NCBI GenBank assembly: GCA_963693315.1
Contig: OY856186.1
Coordinates: forward strand, 382,018,215 to 382,082,214
Reading direction: 5' to 3'
DNA from: Diogma glabrata
Taxonomy: Eukaryota; Arthropoda; Insecta; Diptera; Cylindrotomidae
Length of the DNA: 64,000 bases
The notes beneath the pieces are model-generated. The model was given only the letters and a program-made list of their open reading frames with translations, was not told the origin of the DNA and did no database searches. Position numbers and translations under genes: made by a program. This document shows, piece by piece, positions 1 to 12,339 of the stretch. Within the stretch, counting starts at the first letter, position 1, and every line of letters begins with the position of its first letter.

Positions 1-1115
1 TTATAAAAGTGTTTGTTTTTTTCCACAAATTTATTTAAAATTTCAGATTAAAATGATGATAAATTATAAAGAGCGGTTCCAATAGAACTTACAATTGAAC
101 GAAGAGGCATACCAACCTTATAAACTTTCGGCAAACCATTTAAAGTAGCAGGAATACACCATTATAAGATCTCAACCATTTTCCTTGTTGTTCCGTAATT
201 CTTAATTCTGTTTCCCTGATTAGTACAACAATTTTTTGATATGTAGATTCATCTTGTAATAAAGCTTGAATTTTAATCATGTAATCACTTTTCTCCATAA
301 CAACTATGATATTTCCTTTATCGGCTTTTACAACAATTATGTCTTGGTTATTATTCACAAAATTTTTTGTTCTTTCAAATCATACAGCAGTTTTAGTTCT
401 TTATTAGATAGTAATTTCTTATGGGTATTTTTAGTTTTAAAATTAGTTAAAATATTTACAAAACTATTACGCAGATCTGATTTCGTTAAGTCATCAAAAC
501 GATCTTCACAATTAAGCAAAACACTTTTAACACTGCACACTATCTTGTCAAAAGGTATTGCTTTAGAATTGACAGACGGTGAAAATTTTTCTCCAAGTTT
601 TAAAATATGTTTAACATTTTCTGGTATTGGTTTTTGGGAAAGGTTAACTAACCACTTTCCATTAGATAAACTTGTGACTTGGTGGCCATCTGCAGTTGAA
701 CTTTCAAGGTTTATTTCATGAGTAATGTTTTCTCTTACAATAACTAAGTTTATTCCTTTTGGAATTAAAATTTTGTCAATTTTTCGGCGATGTTTGTTTT
801 TAATTTCTTCAAAAACATCTTTTAATTGATGGATGAGTGATCAGAAGATAAATTAATTATAATAAAATTTCTTCAATAAGGTTCTAAGTCTTCTTAATAA
901 TGCCAAAAGTTTCGGTAATTTCTTGACTAAATATTGTGAACAGAAAACGTTGTTCAGCATTTTGAAAAATCTTGTCTTCTATTTCGAATATGTTTTTGAG
1001 AAGTCTGTTTGAGGGTAAATCTCGTTGTTTTCTAAAACGCAGAAAAAGATACTTCTTATTTATAATTTTTGCTAGTTTTACTTTTTCAGTAAAAAATTGA
1101 GCGACTGTTTTCATT
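1..1115 (-). pseudogene. Penelope-like retroelement, N-terminal and early RT part, cut by window edge
   Basis: Read on the minus strand, this is the 5' half of a Penelope-like element (PLE) protein. A leading segment (1114-884) is followed, after a frame break near 850, by an open stretch from about 830 to 355 with the pattern NGKWLVNLSQKPIPENVKH and a later IPFDKIVCSVKSVL, typical of the region before PLE reverse transcriptase. From 358 down comes VVKADKGNIIVV, the ADKG hallmark of PLE RT, then KIQALLQDESTY. After another frameshift near 170 the motif GLPKVYKVGMPLRSIVSS is readable down to about 60, then one stop, then EILNKFVEKNKHFY to the window edge. The catalytic RT motifs and GIY-YIG endonuclease would lie outside the window. 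At least two frameshifts and one stop make it dead. The open frame on the other strand at 266-721 is its shadow. Confidence 0.85.
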
Positions 1116-1410
1116 ACTTCATTTGTTCTCCTTTTTAGAAATTTAAAAAAGTTTTTTTTAACTACTAACTTGAGAAATTGTCATTATTTACTCGAATTCC
1201 CCAATGAGAAGTAATTTTTCTCATCTTAGATTAATAATAATAACAAAAAATTACCTAGGTTAATAATGACAAATTTTCTTTTATTTTTAATTGAAATGAA
1301 CAAAAAAACACAAACAAATAATAAATGCATTGCTTTGTTTCGTTTTATTTGTATGAAACTAAATTTTCAGACTACTCGATATTTTAAAATATGTATTTAA
1401 AAAATGAAAT

Positions 1411-1792
1411 GGAAAATGACTAATATCAAAATCTAACAAAGCAAATATGATAATTAGTAGTTAGCAGTTAAAAAAAATTCTATATATACCTTAATATAGA
1501 ATAATAATAGCTCAATAATAGCCAATAATAGCTTACTTCTCAACCTTGTTATATAATGTACTATTTTTTAAATTTTTTCTTATTAAACCCATGTTTTCAC
1601 CAAATGGGAGTATTATGTATAATATGATATTTGACTCGTGAATTATTTAAATTAAAATAGTTTTTTGGTTAAAGCCAAAGATTAATTATATTTTATTTCG
1701 TTGTTATCCAACAATTGTTTCGGTTTAATTTTAAAACCATTTTCAAATATTATCATATTTGCTTTGATTAGATTTTGATATTAGTCATTTCC
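1411..1792. mobile_element. MITE with 44-bp terminal inverted repeats
   Basis: The left end (1411-1454, beginning GGAAAATGACTAATATC) is matched in inverted orientation by 1749-1792 (ending GATATTAGTCATTTCC). About 42 of 44 positions agree, with one small indel. The interior is AT-rich and non-coding. No target duplication could be fixed with confidence, so the superfamily is open. Confidence 0.65.
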
Positions 1793-3577
1793 AGAAAAAT
1801 ATACCAACGTTTTATATGGCAACAAGCGTTTATTTTACGGGCGTAAAACTAAACTTATACAGCCACGATAACTACGATGTAAAATGTGTTTGACGATTCA
1901 TTTGTGCGTAAATAAATGATTGTATGAAGTTTATAGAGTAAATCATGACATGTTTTGTATAATTTTTAAAATGTCTAGCGAGTTTAAAAAATCCAAAAAT
2001 TGATTTATTCTACAATTAAGTTGTGCAGTTGTGCGGAAAACATTGTACACTCACTCAGGCTGAAAGGAATATTGGTTCAATAAAAACGCTCGCTTCGAAT
2101 CGGGCTTCAATATGAACAGCAGGCGTAATCTTTTACTTTCAGCCCTCAATATATAAATAGCTATATTCTTAAAATACATAATCAATTTAAACATAATCCT
2201 AATCCTTAGTTGGTATGGTGTTTTAAGATATTCGGAGACGTTAATTTAAAATATATTATAATTACACTAAACATGCCTTACTTTAAATTAAACAAAAGGT
2301 ATACCATAGAACTAGTTCTCTAATCTTCTTTAATATTGTAAAATAAAGGCTTCAAAGCGAGAGTGTGGGCTTATGACTTTATTAGGTTATAATCCTGCTT
2401 TCGCTTTAGAACCAGAAAACTTTCTACAATCTAATTTTTATTTTTTCAATTCATTATAGAAGAAAAACGTGTTCTAGCCCGGTCCGGGTTGTGTAAACTT
2501 GACCATTTTTGATTTTCCTTAAACAATTGGCATATAAGTAGTATGGACAAAATAAGAAACACTGCTTATTTTAGAAATTTTTAAGAGTGCATAGTTTGAG
2601 CACCCCATACCCTAACATGCACGAAAAATAAAAAAATTTCCAATCCGAGGTACTTTGAAATTAAATTGCTCAAGAATGGCTACCGGCATACTTTTATAGT
2701 TTCAGAATTCTTGTTTGATATGTGATTAGTTAATCCTTAGAAAAAAAAAATTAATTAAATTATTACAAAACTTTTTTTAAAGATAGGGTCAAAGATCAAT
2801 TGAATTTGAGCTTTTTGTTTTTAAATAGTTCTTCTATCTCTCCTCTAACATATCTCAAATTGATTTGATTTCCTGGGATGTTTAATTTTACAGTTTTAGT
2901 CCGACTAAAATTTTAATTTTTCATCATTTTTTCGAACTTCAGTGGTTTAATAAAAATTGTTCGATATTTATTAATGTAAAACTTAATATTCAATTTTCAA
3001 GCATCTTTAGATGTAATCAATTCAAGAAAGCAAATAAATAAATTTTAACTTTAGTTTTGTCCAGATAGATATATCTACTAAAACAAGAAAAGGCTAAATT
3101 TATGGAGGGATCAGTTTTTATTAATTTGTTAATTTTTTTCTATTTTTTGATCCACGGGTGTGACAACCCCGCGTACTCCAGTCCCTGCTATTGGCATATG
3201 AGTTAACGTGAGATATCACCTACCACTGACAATAGCAGTGAGATATCACTAACCAAGGTGATATCTTAGGGGTGCTGGCGGATGAACTGTATTCAGTCAA
3301 CGGTAGCACTCTTAATCTTAGCTAATGAATATTCCTTGATGCTGGAACGCTGTAGCTTGTTCGAAGAAACGAGCCTCCATATAACTATATATCTGAGCTT
3401 TAATCATTGAAAAATATACTGCGTCCCATAATCAAGGATTATGCCATTAGCTGGACTATTGGCAAACCAATTTTAGTTTTGTTCCCGCAAGTTTTTAAAA
3501 CAAATTTGCTTTTTATCTTTTATTTTATTTTTATTTTCCCTATATTGGCCTATGTCATATTTTATATGTGATAGGAT
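1793..3577. other. Intergenic stretch, no gene seen
   Basis: No convincing reading frame. The part 3150-3480 is clearly richer in GC than its surroundings and may be an old transposon piece, possibly linked to the LINE tail that follows. No diagnostic motif was found. The rest is AT-rich with simple homopolymer runs. Confidence 0.4.
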
Positions 3578-3589
3578 TTGGGGTTTAGT

Positions 3590-3755
3590 TATTCATTATT
3601 TAACAAAAAAATATTAAAAAAAACAGATTTGCGTCCATTAACATCCTTAGAACGCTTGTTGTTGTGGGACCTTGGCCTTAAAAGGTTTTTATGTGTTGTT
3701 GTGACACATATTGTAATGCCTACTACACATCACATTTTATTTAAAAAAAAAAAAA
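3590..3755 (+). pseudogene. LINE 3' terminal fragment with poly(A)
   Basis: This is a short 5'-truncated copy of the same LINE tail seen inverted at 18105-18600. The shared stretch runs through a VVGP-coding segment and a stop, then a 3' UTR containing tgtgacacat and cctactacac, and ends in a run of about 13 A at 3739-3753. Comparing the two copies fixes the reading frame as the last ~25 codons of the reverse-transcriptase protein. 5' truncation plus an A tail is the usual signature of target-primed reverse transcription. Confidence 0.65.
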
Positions 3756-4420
3756 TCTGAAACGAAAAACAGCAACAGCGACGAACCTAAAAATATTATT
3801 TAAGATTCTTGAATCGAAGAAATGTAAGTGCAAGCATTTGATTTAATGAGCAATAAGAATATCTAGAAATTCAGATGTAAAAAATAACTCTCTATATACA
3901 AGATCATTGTAAAAATATGACTCGGTTCCGATATGCGAGACGATTGTGTTCCTCGGCACCTGTATTGCCTTGAATTAGAAATTTCTCATGATTCTCATGA
4001 GAGTTTATGAAATTTCCTGCATCTGTGAATTTTTTTTTTCAAATTTTGTCTGTCAACTAAGCTTGAAACCGAAGGTGCACCAACCTAAAGTTTAAAATAC
4101 TTTTTTGACAATAATTCAAAAACATGTGCACTGCAAAATTTTGAAAAGAATTGCAATATTTCATAAAATAAGTGCTCTTGCGTTTTTACCCCTTCTCATT
4201 CCCACCCCTTTAATAAATACAATTATGAGTGTTTGACACTTTGCTTTACCTTTCGTAGAAAAGTTAGTACTTTTACTATAATTTTCATGACTTTTTAATT
4301 TTTTCGATTAAGGATGTTCAAAACTAAGTAAAGAAAACACGAAAAACGCTATTATCAAAACTACCAAAAAATTACATTACAAAAATTAAATTATAAAATT
4401 TTTACATTTTTCATATGATA
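3756..4420. other. Intergenic, nothing recognised
   Basis: AT-rich sequence with no reading frame above background and no clear repeat ends. Confidence 0.4.
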
Positions 4421-7330
4421 GATTGGATTAAATTCGGTGGTGATATAATGGTCTACAACCAAAATGATCTATTGTACCACACCCTACTACTCCCTGGTGA
4501 ATACCCAGTTAGAGAAGCTCCTCCAATCCAGCTTCCCTTAGGAATTTCAGGATTTGGAAAAGGATAAGTTTATGCAGGTCATGCTCATCAATATTATACT
4601 CTCACAGATGCAACCTTCTCATGTAGATCAAGGCTCCTCTCTACTTCCAATAGACAGAATCTACATTCGTCCATCGGCTCAACTCCAATGCTTTTAATGT
4701 GTTTTCTTAGTTTACAGTGTCGTGTAATAACCTCACAGTATTCTCAGGTTGTTCCTATTCAACTTATAGCACATTACTGTTCTTGTTTGATTAAACGGTC
4801 CAATCAAGTCCTTGGCTAGCTTTTACCCTCGCGGTGTTGTTCCAATTTTTGGATCACCCCGTTCTAATCACTTCCCTCATATTTCCGTGGATGGCTTTGT
4901 GCCTTTGAAAAAAGATGTTAAAGTATCTCGCTTTACCAATTTGTCGGCTCCTTCATTACCTGCGATACCCACATGACCAGGTATCCAGTAAACTGTAACT
5001 TTGTTATATTTGGAAGCTTCTTTAGCTTGCTCACATAGTCTCCAACAATCTTAGATGTAATACTATAAGAGGTTAATGCATTAACTGCTGTTTGACTGTT
5101 CGACAAAATGGCAATTCTCTTGTTCTTATATTTGCTTTCTAAGTTGAAGTCTTTGCACTTTTCAACAGCACATATTTCGGCCTAAAAGATGCCTGGGTAT
5201 AGTATGGTTTGGTCTGGGTATCTCAGTATGGTTCCTGGCTACGCTTCTAGCCTGAAAGTAGATTGGAACAAGTCCTACCTGGTTCACTATCATGGTATAC
5301 ATCCACCTTAGGATACCTGGGTTGGATCCCCATGTTTTACCCTATTTAAAGATTTTGCATACCATCAGAGCTCTTACTTTGTTTACCACCGCTTCCATGT
5401 GGTTTCTCCACAGGAGTTTGCTATCGAAAATTACTTCCAGATATTTAGCCACCTGTGCGGATTTTATTGAATAGTCTTTATGATGCTTGGTTTCATGCTA
5501 AGTTTTCTTTTCTTAGTGAATGGAACTACCATAGTTTTACTCAGATTGAATTTTAGTTTAATGTGTAAAGGGGACCAGATTCAGTCCTCTCTGTACAATA
5601 TCACAGAGTGCTTCTTCGAACTTATATCTGGTGATAATGAAATGTCAGCTACGTATCCAAGACATCCTGTCAGTTGTGGTGCGGTCAACTTTTTTGTCGC
5701 TTAGAGCCTTCTTGACTGCTTTCACCAAGGTATTGGTTCGTATATGGTTATCGATCACCTTTTATCGTTTTTGATATGAAAGATGTTAAATTGATGGGTC
5801 AAATGGTATTAGGCTACGGCTGGGTAACATCTTTCTTAACTACTTTTGGAATAAATAACACTTTTGACGTTCTCCATGGTTCTGGAGTGTGCCCAAGTGC
5901 CAGACTGCCCTCAAAGATTCCGAGGTCGAGGAGAGGTGACAGCCAACAGAGTACGCTGGGATTATTCCGTTCACTCCTGGTTACAAGAAAGTAAACAAGA
6001 ACGTGCGAATGGCCCACAAGGAAAAATGCCTACAGCTCCCCTCCAGTCCACTGGGCTTGGTATTCTAGGCCTAGACTAGTCATCTTACTCGCGTCTTCTG
6101 CACACCGCTTATGCCTTATGAAAGTGAGTTTCTAAAGTAAGAGCAGCTCTCTGCTCATCCTCCGTTTGCATTCTATTCGGCCTTTTCAACAAGTTTTAAT
6201 CTCGCCGCCGTTCTTTTCCTAATCTTTATGCAGTATAGTCACTACAAGCGTTGCAGAGACATTATCAGATAAGGTTCTGAAGCTGTCCCGTTTTATACTC
6301 CTGATTTCCTTATTGTAGGTGGACAACTCCTTGCTCCACCAAAACGCGTCCTTCTTTTACCTTAGTATAGAGGCAGTTGGCTTCGAACGCTTTCGTGATT
6401 ACCAGATTTACCTCCGCCGTTTGTTCCGGCATAGTATTTTACTGTCCCTCTAACCGTTACTAACTGTAGATCTTCATTTAGATTCTTCTCAAATTGATCC
6501 CACCTTGTGTTCTTGGTGTTCCAAAACGGGGATGATTCCTCTTTCGTGCTATCCAGTTCAAACAGAATCATTCTATGATCCGACAAGGAGGGATCATTGG
6601 AGACCGTTAACCTACCGTTAAATCTTACACTTCCTGTCTTGTCCTTATGACAAACTCACCTCTTTGATTTCTATCCGGACTTCCATGTCTCGCTGTGAGT
6701 ATTTGCATCACAACCGATGATGAGGGACCACTTTTTCTTCTTGCATCGTTCCACCAGGGAGTGGTACCTTTGTAGGCGGTATCAGAAACCCATTTCCTGC
6801 ACAGTATGCTAATGCTACCACTAACATGACAGCGAATGCTTCCAAGTGTGATAGTTTTTGGTCTGCGCAGTACTCCTTGGGAGAAGGACGGTAATATTGT
6901 GAGGAATCAGAATGTCATCTCCGATTTTTGTCACAAATACATGTTTACCAACTTCCACTTTAGGTAAAACCGACACAAATCATTTTACAGTCTGCTCGTC
7001 GTCGCTTCACCACCATATGGCCAGGTTTGAAGTGAATGCGAAGTGAAGTGAATGAAGTCTAGCCCTCTAGGCTGGCCTAAAGATAGTAGAGGTGGTCTCT
7101 ATGCCTTCTACTCTTACTAACTCTATTTGGCACAGTACTACTTCCTGCCGACACGGAAACTATAGTGCTTCTGACCACAGCAGTGTCAATTGCCACCAGT
7201 GCACTCCCATCCTCATCACAGCTAGTAGACTCGCTCCTGCACCTGCAACTTTTACCCTCCCCTATCGTCAACACGGTGACATCCTGCCTTTTATGTTTGT
7301 TTGTGTTTTTTTTTTTTTTCAAATAAATTC
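4420..7330 (-). pseudogene. Decayed non-LTR retrotransposon (APE endonuclease, RT, RNase H)
   Basis: A nearly full-length but broken LINE can be pieced together on the minus strand. In order: a GC-richer leader (7322-7060, possibly ORF1 end or ORF2 start); an APE-type endonuclease with SLIIGCDANTHSETW near 6735-6690 and PSLSDHRMILFELD near 6600-6545; a linker with FWWSKELSTYNKEIRSI near 6345-6300; RT start with LGHTPEPWRTSKVLFIPK near 5915-5850; RT with FNLSKTMVVPFTKKRKLS near 5560-5505 and KYLEVIFDSKLLWRNHM near 5447-5395; and RNase H with VYWIPGHVGIAGNEGADKL near 5000-4945. A cysteine-containing tail lies near 4660. Presence of RNase H points to the I/Loa/R1 group rather than Jockey or CR1. 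The RT palm motif (FADD-like) is not readable and an internal deletion near 5750-5600 is likely. Many stops and frameshifts are present. Small open frames on the plus strand (5292-6079, 7092-7388) are shadows. Confidence 0.8.
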
Positions 7331-7689
7331 CGTGTTGTTCACACTAGTATCACGAGAAAATAGGTCGACTAAGTCAGAGCTCTGTTAACTTAAGACAAAA
7401 TACACCTGGAGATCACTTGGCATCCTGTCAGAATCCTAAACAGACTCGATAGTTCGGTGAATATTGTGATAAGTGCATTGCTCAATCAGTTTTTTTCTTA
7501 ACTTGCAATTTCCCACGCGGCGATGCTCGTGCTTTGTAAATATGTCATTGTAAAAATCTTTTTTTGTCGGAGTAGTTTTCTACGTATATAACCTTAAAAT
7601 ATTCAAACAATCGCAAAATTTCCGTAGTTTTTGATTGTCATTTAATTTAATTTTATAAATTTCATAATTTGTTATAAAATATTATATTT

Positions 7690-8330
7690 AACTACAAGAG
7701 ATGCAATCACCGTTTTCCATGAGTGAACACTTACTGAACACTCACTTTCCACCAAATGGAAACATTCGAAATCAAATTGATTATGTACTTGTAACAACAC
7801 GTTTCATTTCGAGCGTTCTAAATGTGCGATCTTTTAGGGGTGCATATATTGGAAGTGACCACTTCCTTGTATGTTCTAAGATAAGGTTCCCCCTGAATAA
7901 TCCAGCCATTAAAAAATTTAACAAACGGAAACTTTTAACGCATATCATCACTAAAGAATGCTGAAACTGAGGAGGGATATCGATACCATTTTGCCAAAGT
8001 ATTAGAGAAATCAGAAATTATTTATGGATCGATGGTCGATACGACCTGCCCTTTACTCAAATATGCTGTTTTAAGCGCTTCTCTGGAAACATTTGGACGA
8101 CCAGAAAACCACTCCTAAAAAACCTGAATGCATCAAGCACGTCTTGACGCTATTCGATAAAAAAGAGTTTGCTATGTAAAATGTCTAGAAGGACAAAATA
8201 CCAGCCCACAAAAATTGACCAAAAACTGGCAAAACAAACCGTTACAAAGCCTTGTTGAAAAATGAAGAGAGAATGATGGAAGAGAAAGCGTGAGGAGAAG
8301 GAAAGTTTCAATAAGGACCATCTAGTAACT
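7690..8330 (+). pseudogene. LINE endonuclease C-terminal fragment (second family)
   Basis: The open part (7701-7964, 87 residues) carries NQIDYVLVTTRF, SSVLNVRSFRGA and SDHFLVCSKIRFPL, the last third of an APE-type endonuclease with the conserved Ser-Asp-His near residue 52. Beyond the stop at 7964 the linker continues in shifted frames to about 8330, including LLKYAVLSASLETFG, which matches the helical linker before RT in such elements. RT itself is absent. It differs in sequence from the LINE at 4420-7330 and lies on the opposite strand, so it is a separate insertion. Confidence 0.75.
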
Positions 8331-9741
8331 TGAGCCTTAACATTTTGTTGAAACGCAATCTAAAGATTTAATAAGGAAACAAACGCATTTTCAATTTAAT
8401 AATCATTTAAATTTTTTTACACAGTTTCAGTCTATCACTATCAGTATAACGTTAACCTAGACGATAGCGTTCAAATTCACTTATTTAAGTTGATTGAATA
8501 TTTGGAAGGGAATTAAACGTTTGTTTATATAATTCATGCTAACAATAACAGAAAAAAATTTAACATTGTTGTCGGTTTTAATTTTACATTTATAACTCAA
8601 ATATTTCAAAATTTAAAATATTTTTACTGGTTGACGGCTGTTACTCGCTATCTAAACCGTTTTCGCAATCAGACTCAAATGCTCAATGCTCAAATGAAAA
8701 TTTTTATAAATATCTTAATATTGATTGACACCATTGTCAAAAACTACCACATTTTGAGTTAAAATATGTCACTAGTTTAAATACACTACGTCTATTACTA
8801 ATATAATTACTGTGGATTATTAAGAAGTGATAAAAGAGCTGCTTGTTTCAAGTCTTCCTAACAAAAAGAAAGTTTTACAAATATATAATATATATAATGA
8901 AAATAGAGGTCAAGAATGGACGCAATGAACGCTTTGCAAGGAGAAATAATGACGAGAGTAAGAGATGCATCTGGCACCAACAAACATGCTGGGTCATCTT
9001 TAAAATGATTGCTTGTTGTCTTTTACGTAAACTCTTGAGTTAATCAAATAAAATTTAAATCTTTACATAAGATTACCAAATCAAATTTCGTTGGAATTTC
9101 AACCTTACACCTTCTACACAATTTCATATTGAAACAACTTTTAATTTCAATATCTAATTGAAATTACGTATTTTTATGTTTTTTTATGGTTACTAGTAAA
9201 TAATTTACCACTAAATTCTTAGCATTGAAATAACAAATTTCATAATTGATTCATAATTGGTTTGTTTAATTCGATCTAATAACGATTGGAATTTATGTAG
9301 TCACTATTAATTGATTGGAATTGCTGCAATTAAATTGATTAATTAAAAATAAAACAGCTAATTACTTTTGGTTTTAAAAAAATATAATTTTTAATTTGTA
9401 TTTTATATTGCACTTGTGCTTTTCAATTCAATTATTGATAGTCCTATTATTTACATAAGCCTTTGATTTATAATAAAGAAAAACAGTGAAGCGTCAAATA
9501 AAAATACAGGCAGTGGGGTCCTTTTATAAAATATATATCTACAAGGTAATATGTCTTGTTCATTGACTTCGTTTGTTGTAATAAAATTATATACATAAAA
9601 ATTCTTAAATTAAATATATATAAATGAGATTTGAAAGGAAGAAAAATAAAATAGAAAAGTTGAAAATAGTGGAAAATGAGTATTTTTTGAGAATATTATC
9701 AAGACTTTTCGTTATCGAAAAATATATTTTAAGTCAGTTCT
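8331..9741. other. Intergenic stretch downstream of the cuticle gene
   Basis: No recognisable gene. Short open frames here (for example 8843-9043) have no features of a real protein. The part nearest 9741 should include the 3' UTR of the minus-strand cuticle gene, but no canonical AATAAA could be placed on that strand within ~200 bases. Confidence 0.4.
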
Positions 9742-10377
9742 TTAATGACAATATGGGAAGTTTGGACATTCATGGGCTGAAACTCCAGCTGGGTATACTC
9801 GTTCAGTCCATCCTGGAAGTGGAGCAACTTGTGGTGCGCTATGATGTCCATTGTTATCACAGAATGGATAGTTTGGGCATGATTGTGGGTTTACACCAGC
9901 TGGATATTTATCACCTCCTGCGCTGGCTAAGTGATTGTTGACTGCTGGAACTGCTGGTGCGCTATTCCATTGATTTCCAGAATTATGGTTCCATTGGTTC
10001 CATCTTGGTGCTGGTGTTGGATTCCATTGACCATCGTCCCATTGATTATGGGGTTGTGCATTCCATTGATTGTGAGGTTGTGCATTCCATTGGTTTTGTG
10101 GTTGTGCATTCCATTGATTATGTGGTTGAGCATTCCATTGATTATGTTTGTTTGGGTTGTGAAGGGCGGCATTATCACAAATTGGGAAATTAGGACAGCT
10201 TGAAGGATCAACACCAGCTGGATAACGTGCAGCTTCTTGATGTTGAGGTGCGGCAGATGTTACTGCAACAACAGCTAAGATTGTAATCTAATAAAAAAAA
10301 AAATAATTAGCTTATCACTTATCACGATCCACTATTGTTCATTTCTTTGTTATAATTCTTACCACTTTTACGAACAT
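9742..10377 (-). CDS. Cuticular protein, CPCFC (C-X5-C) family, two exons
   Basis: Exon 1 (10377-10363) encodes only MFVKV. A 75-base intron (10362-10288, GT...AG, phase 0) follows, then exon 2 (10287-9742) with the stop at 9744-9742. The 186-residue product has a signal peptide (residues 1 to about 18, ending VTSAA). It has three C-X5-C motifs: YPAGVDPSSCPNFPIC (Cys36/42), YPAGVNPQSCPNYPFC (Cys142/148) and YPAGVSAHECPNFPYC (Cys179/185). This YPAGV...C-X5-C signature defines the CPCFC cuticular proteins of arthropods, which are secreted into the chitin cuticle. A very short first exon encoding the signal-peptide start is typical of cuticle genes. Between motifs 1 and 2 lies a Trp/Asn/Gln-rich linker (residues 52-120) with an octapeptide WNAQPHNQ repeated about four times. 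No stop or frame defect is seen. Open frames on the plus strand across it (9624-10203) are shadows. Confidence 0.9.
10041..10136 (-). repeat. 24-bp coding minisatellite inside the cuticle gene
   Basis: Four consecutive 24-base units (10041-10064, 10065-10088, 10089-10112, 10113-10136), with partial sequence on both sides, encode WNAQPHNQ or close variants. Differences are mostly single bases, one changing His to Gln. Confidence 0.85.
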
Positions 10378-10477
10378 TTTTATTGGTTTTTAAAATTATA
10401 TTTTTTTAATAATAATAATTTGTTTGGACTATCTGTTGTTTAAATCAACATAAAACTTCCAACTGAGTATGATCTAC

Positions 10478-10511
10478 TGATACAAAAATCAATTTATTTC
10501 TTGCTTTTATA
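10478..10511 (-). promoter_or_regulatory. TATA box and initiator of the cuticle gene
   Basis: On the minus strand TATAAAAG occupies 10511-10504, and an arthropod-type initiator TCAGTA has its A at 10478, 33 bases downstream of the first T. That is canonical spacing. It implies a 5' UTR of about 100 bases before the ATG at 10377. A second TCAGTT lies at 10466-10461 but is spaced too far from the TATA box. Confidence 0.7.
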
Positions 10512-10950
10512 AGACTACCACACCCATTACAAAATTCGATTGCTTTTTTGTATAATATGGACACAAAACAAAAGTTAATATAAATATAACATTACGTGGA
10601 GTAAGTAAAGCAAGAATACTTTTTATTATAATAAATAACAACAAGTTGCCCTTGGTCAGTGGTCCGGAAAAATTTACACATTTTTCTTTTACAAATACAA
10701 ATATTTATATTGAAGAAAATTTTTAAAAGAAAACGAAATTTTCACAAATTGATTTTAGTCAAAGCTAAAACTTTGGTTGTTTGATGTTTGTTTGTAAGAT
10801 CTTCAAGTCTTAGTTTGTTGGGATTAAACTGCGTAGGATTCAGTTTTGTAAATATAATAAGGGATTGTGATCTCATACAGTTGTCCGTAATTTTGTGTGA
10901 TAATAATTTAAGTTACCTGAAAAATAAAAATTTCGTAGTTTTGTGTTTGT

Positions 10951-11660
10951 GTGTATATGTCGTTATTGTTTGTTAATTTATATATTGGAACTATTCTGGC
11001 ATATCATTTCAATATCTTAAAAGAAACCGAAGTCTTAATTAAAATCATAACAACAAATTACAGTTCTTTTAGTATTGCTTTCAATGTTAAAGTTAAATGT
11101 AATTCCATAGTTATTGAAATAGTAAAACAGAGTTTTACATTTAATTCAGACGTTTCCGTTGATTTGTTAATTTCTCTATATTTAGTACATAGATTAGATG
11201 AAAGGGGAAGTGTGATAATATTTGAACATCTTCAAGAAAGAACCTCACAATTAACGAGAAAAAACTGGAAAGTCTGTGTGAAACTATTATCTTTAATAGA
11301 CAAATCAAAGTTCGGCTTATATTTGCGCCAAGGATTGAAAAAAGAATGATATCGGTTATTGAAACTCGTTTTTTTAATAGTGAAAAAGGCATAAAAGATG
11401 TCAAATAAAATACGCTTATTAACTTAAAAAATCGTGTATTTCGAAGCACTGTGTGAAATATTATATTCATAGCGAGTGTTCGTTTTGCGGTTGATATGGA
11501 ACATTTTTCGAGATATCGCCCTGAACTCAAGTGTATTTGAATGGCTCCACAATAAAACCTACCAAGCAAATTTGCAACTTAACAGCGTAAAATGTAAGTA
11601 CGGAAAAAGATATTATGCTACTCTAATAAAAATTTACATCATCTTGAATTTATTTTAGAA
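10951..11660 (+). pseudogene. Unidentified decayed coding sequence or exon remnant
   Basis: A frame of about 130 codons (ATG at 10957, stop at 11349) stays open in very AT-rich sequence. It includes a charged, protein-like C-terminal part (LDERGSVIIFEHLQERTSQL, then TRKNWKVCVKLLSLIDKSKF). With a one-base shift near 11340 the reading goes on through KRMISVIETRFFNSEKGIKD and later RFAVDMEHFSRYRPELK with a few stops. A possible splice donor GTAAGT occurs at 11594. No family was recognised. The minus strand is also open at 11141-11569 but its composition is less protein-like. It could be an old transposon gene or a lost host exon. Confidence 0.3.
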
Positions 11661-12339
11661 AAATATTGAAAAAAAAATTAAAAAAATTTTCTATTTTGGA
11701 GAAAATACCAACAATTTTTTTTAAAAACCAAGAATCTAATTTTGAATACAAAATAATAATATAAACACAAAAGGTGCTAGAGATTTTCACCGAGGTATCT
11801 CAGGTGTGGAACCTAGCCACATTTATTGTTGATATTAGTTTTTGCTATAGTTTTCTTGGTAAAATTCTGTTCTTTTGAAAAATCAACTGCTAATCTTAAG
11901 AAAAATTCCCACTGTCTATGTCATGCGTCACCACCTACGTCACCTCAACAACGATGTTTCTAACCCCCTCTAATTTCAAAAGAATTTCATATACAGATAT
12001 TCAATGATAAAATAAAATACCATTTCTTCCGAAAAATGAAAGTTCGCTCTGGGGATGACACAGGGTGGGGGGGGCGGTAAAGTTTTACGGGTTGGCAAAA
12101 TATTAGTTTCTTTGGCTACCAATCGCTTACGATAGACCAAACCAATTTAAGTCATTTACAGCTCATTGGAAAGGTAATTGATAGAACTTTTAACAATTTT
12201 TTAAATTTTGTAGCAATTTTTTAAAACTGTGTTAAACTTAAAAAATATTTTCAAAGATAGTGCTTTTGGTGGTTTTTTTTACCACATTTTTTTCCTGAAA
12301 AATAATATTCAATTAATTCTTAATCCAAAATGAAATGGA
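11661..12339. other. Intergenic, nothing recognised
   Basis: AT-rich sequence with a G-run at 12067-12074 and no supported gene. Confidence 0.35.

Noticed and set aside
9624..10214. Open frames on both strands over the cuticle gene, including a 95-codon minus-strand frame
   Set aside because: They are alternative frames kept open by the 24-bp repeat; the spliced minus-strand frame has signal peptide, motifs and splice sites.
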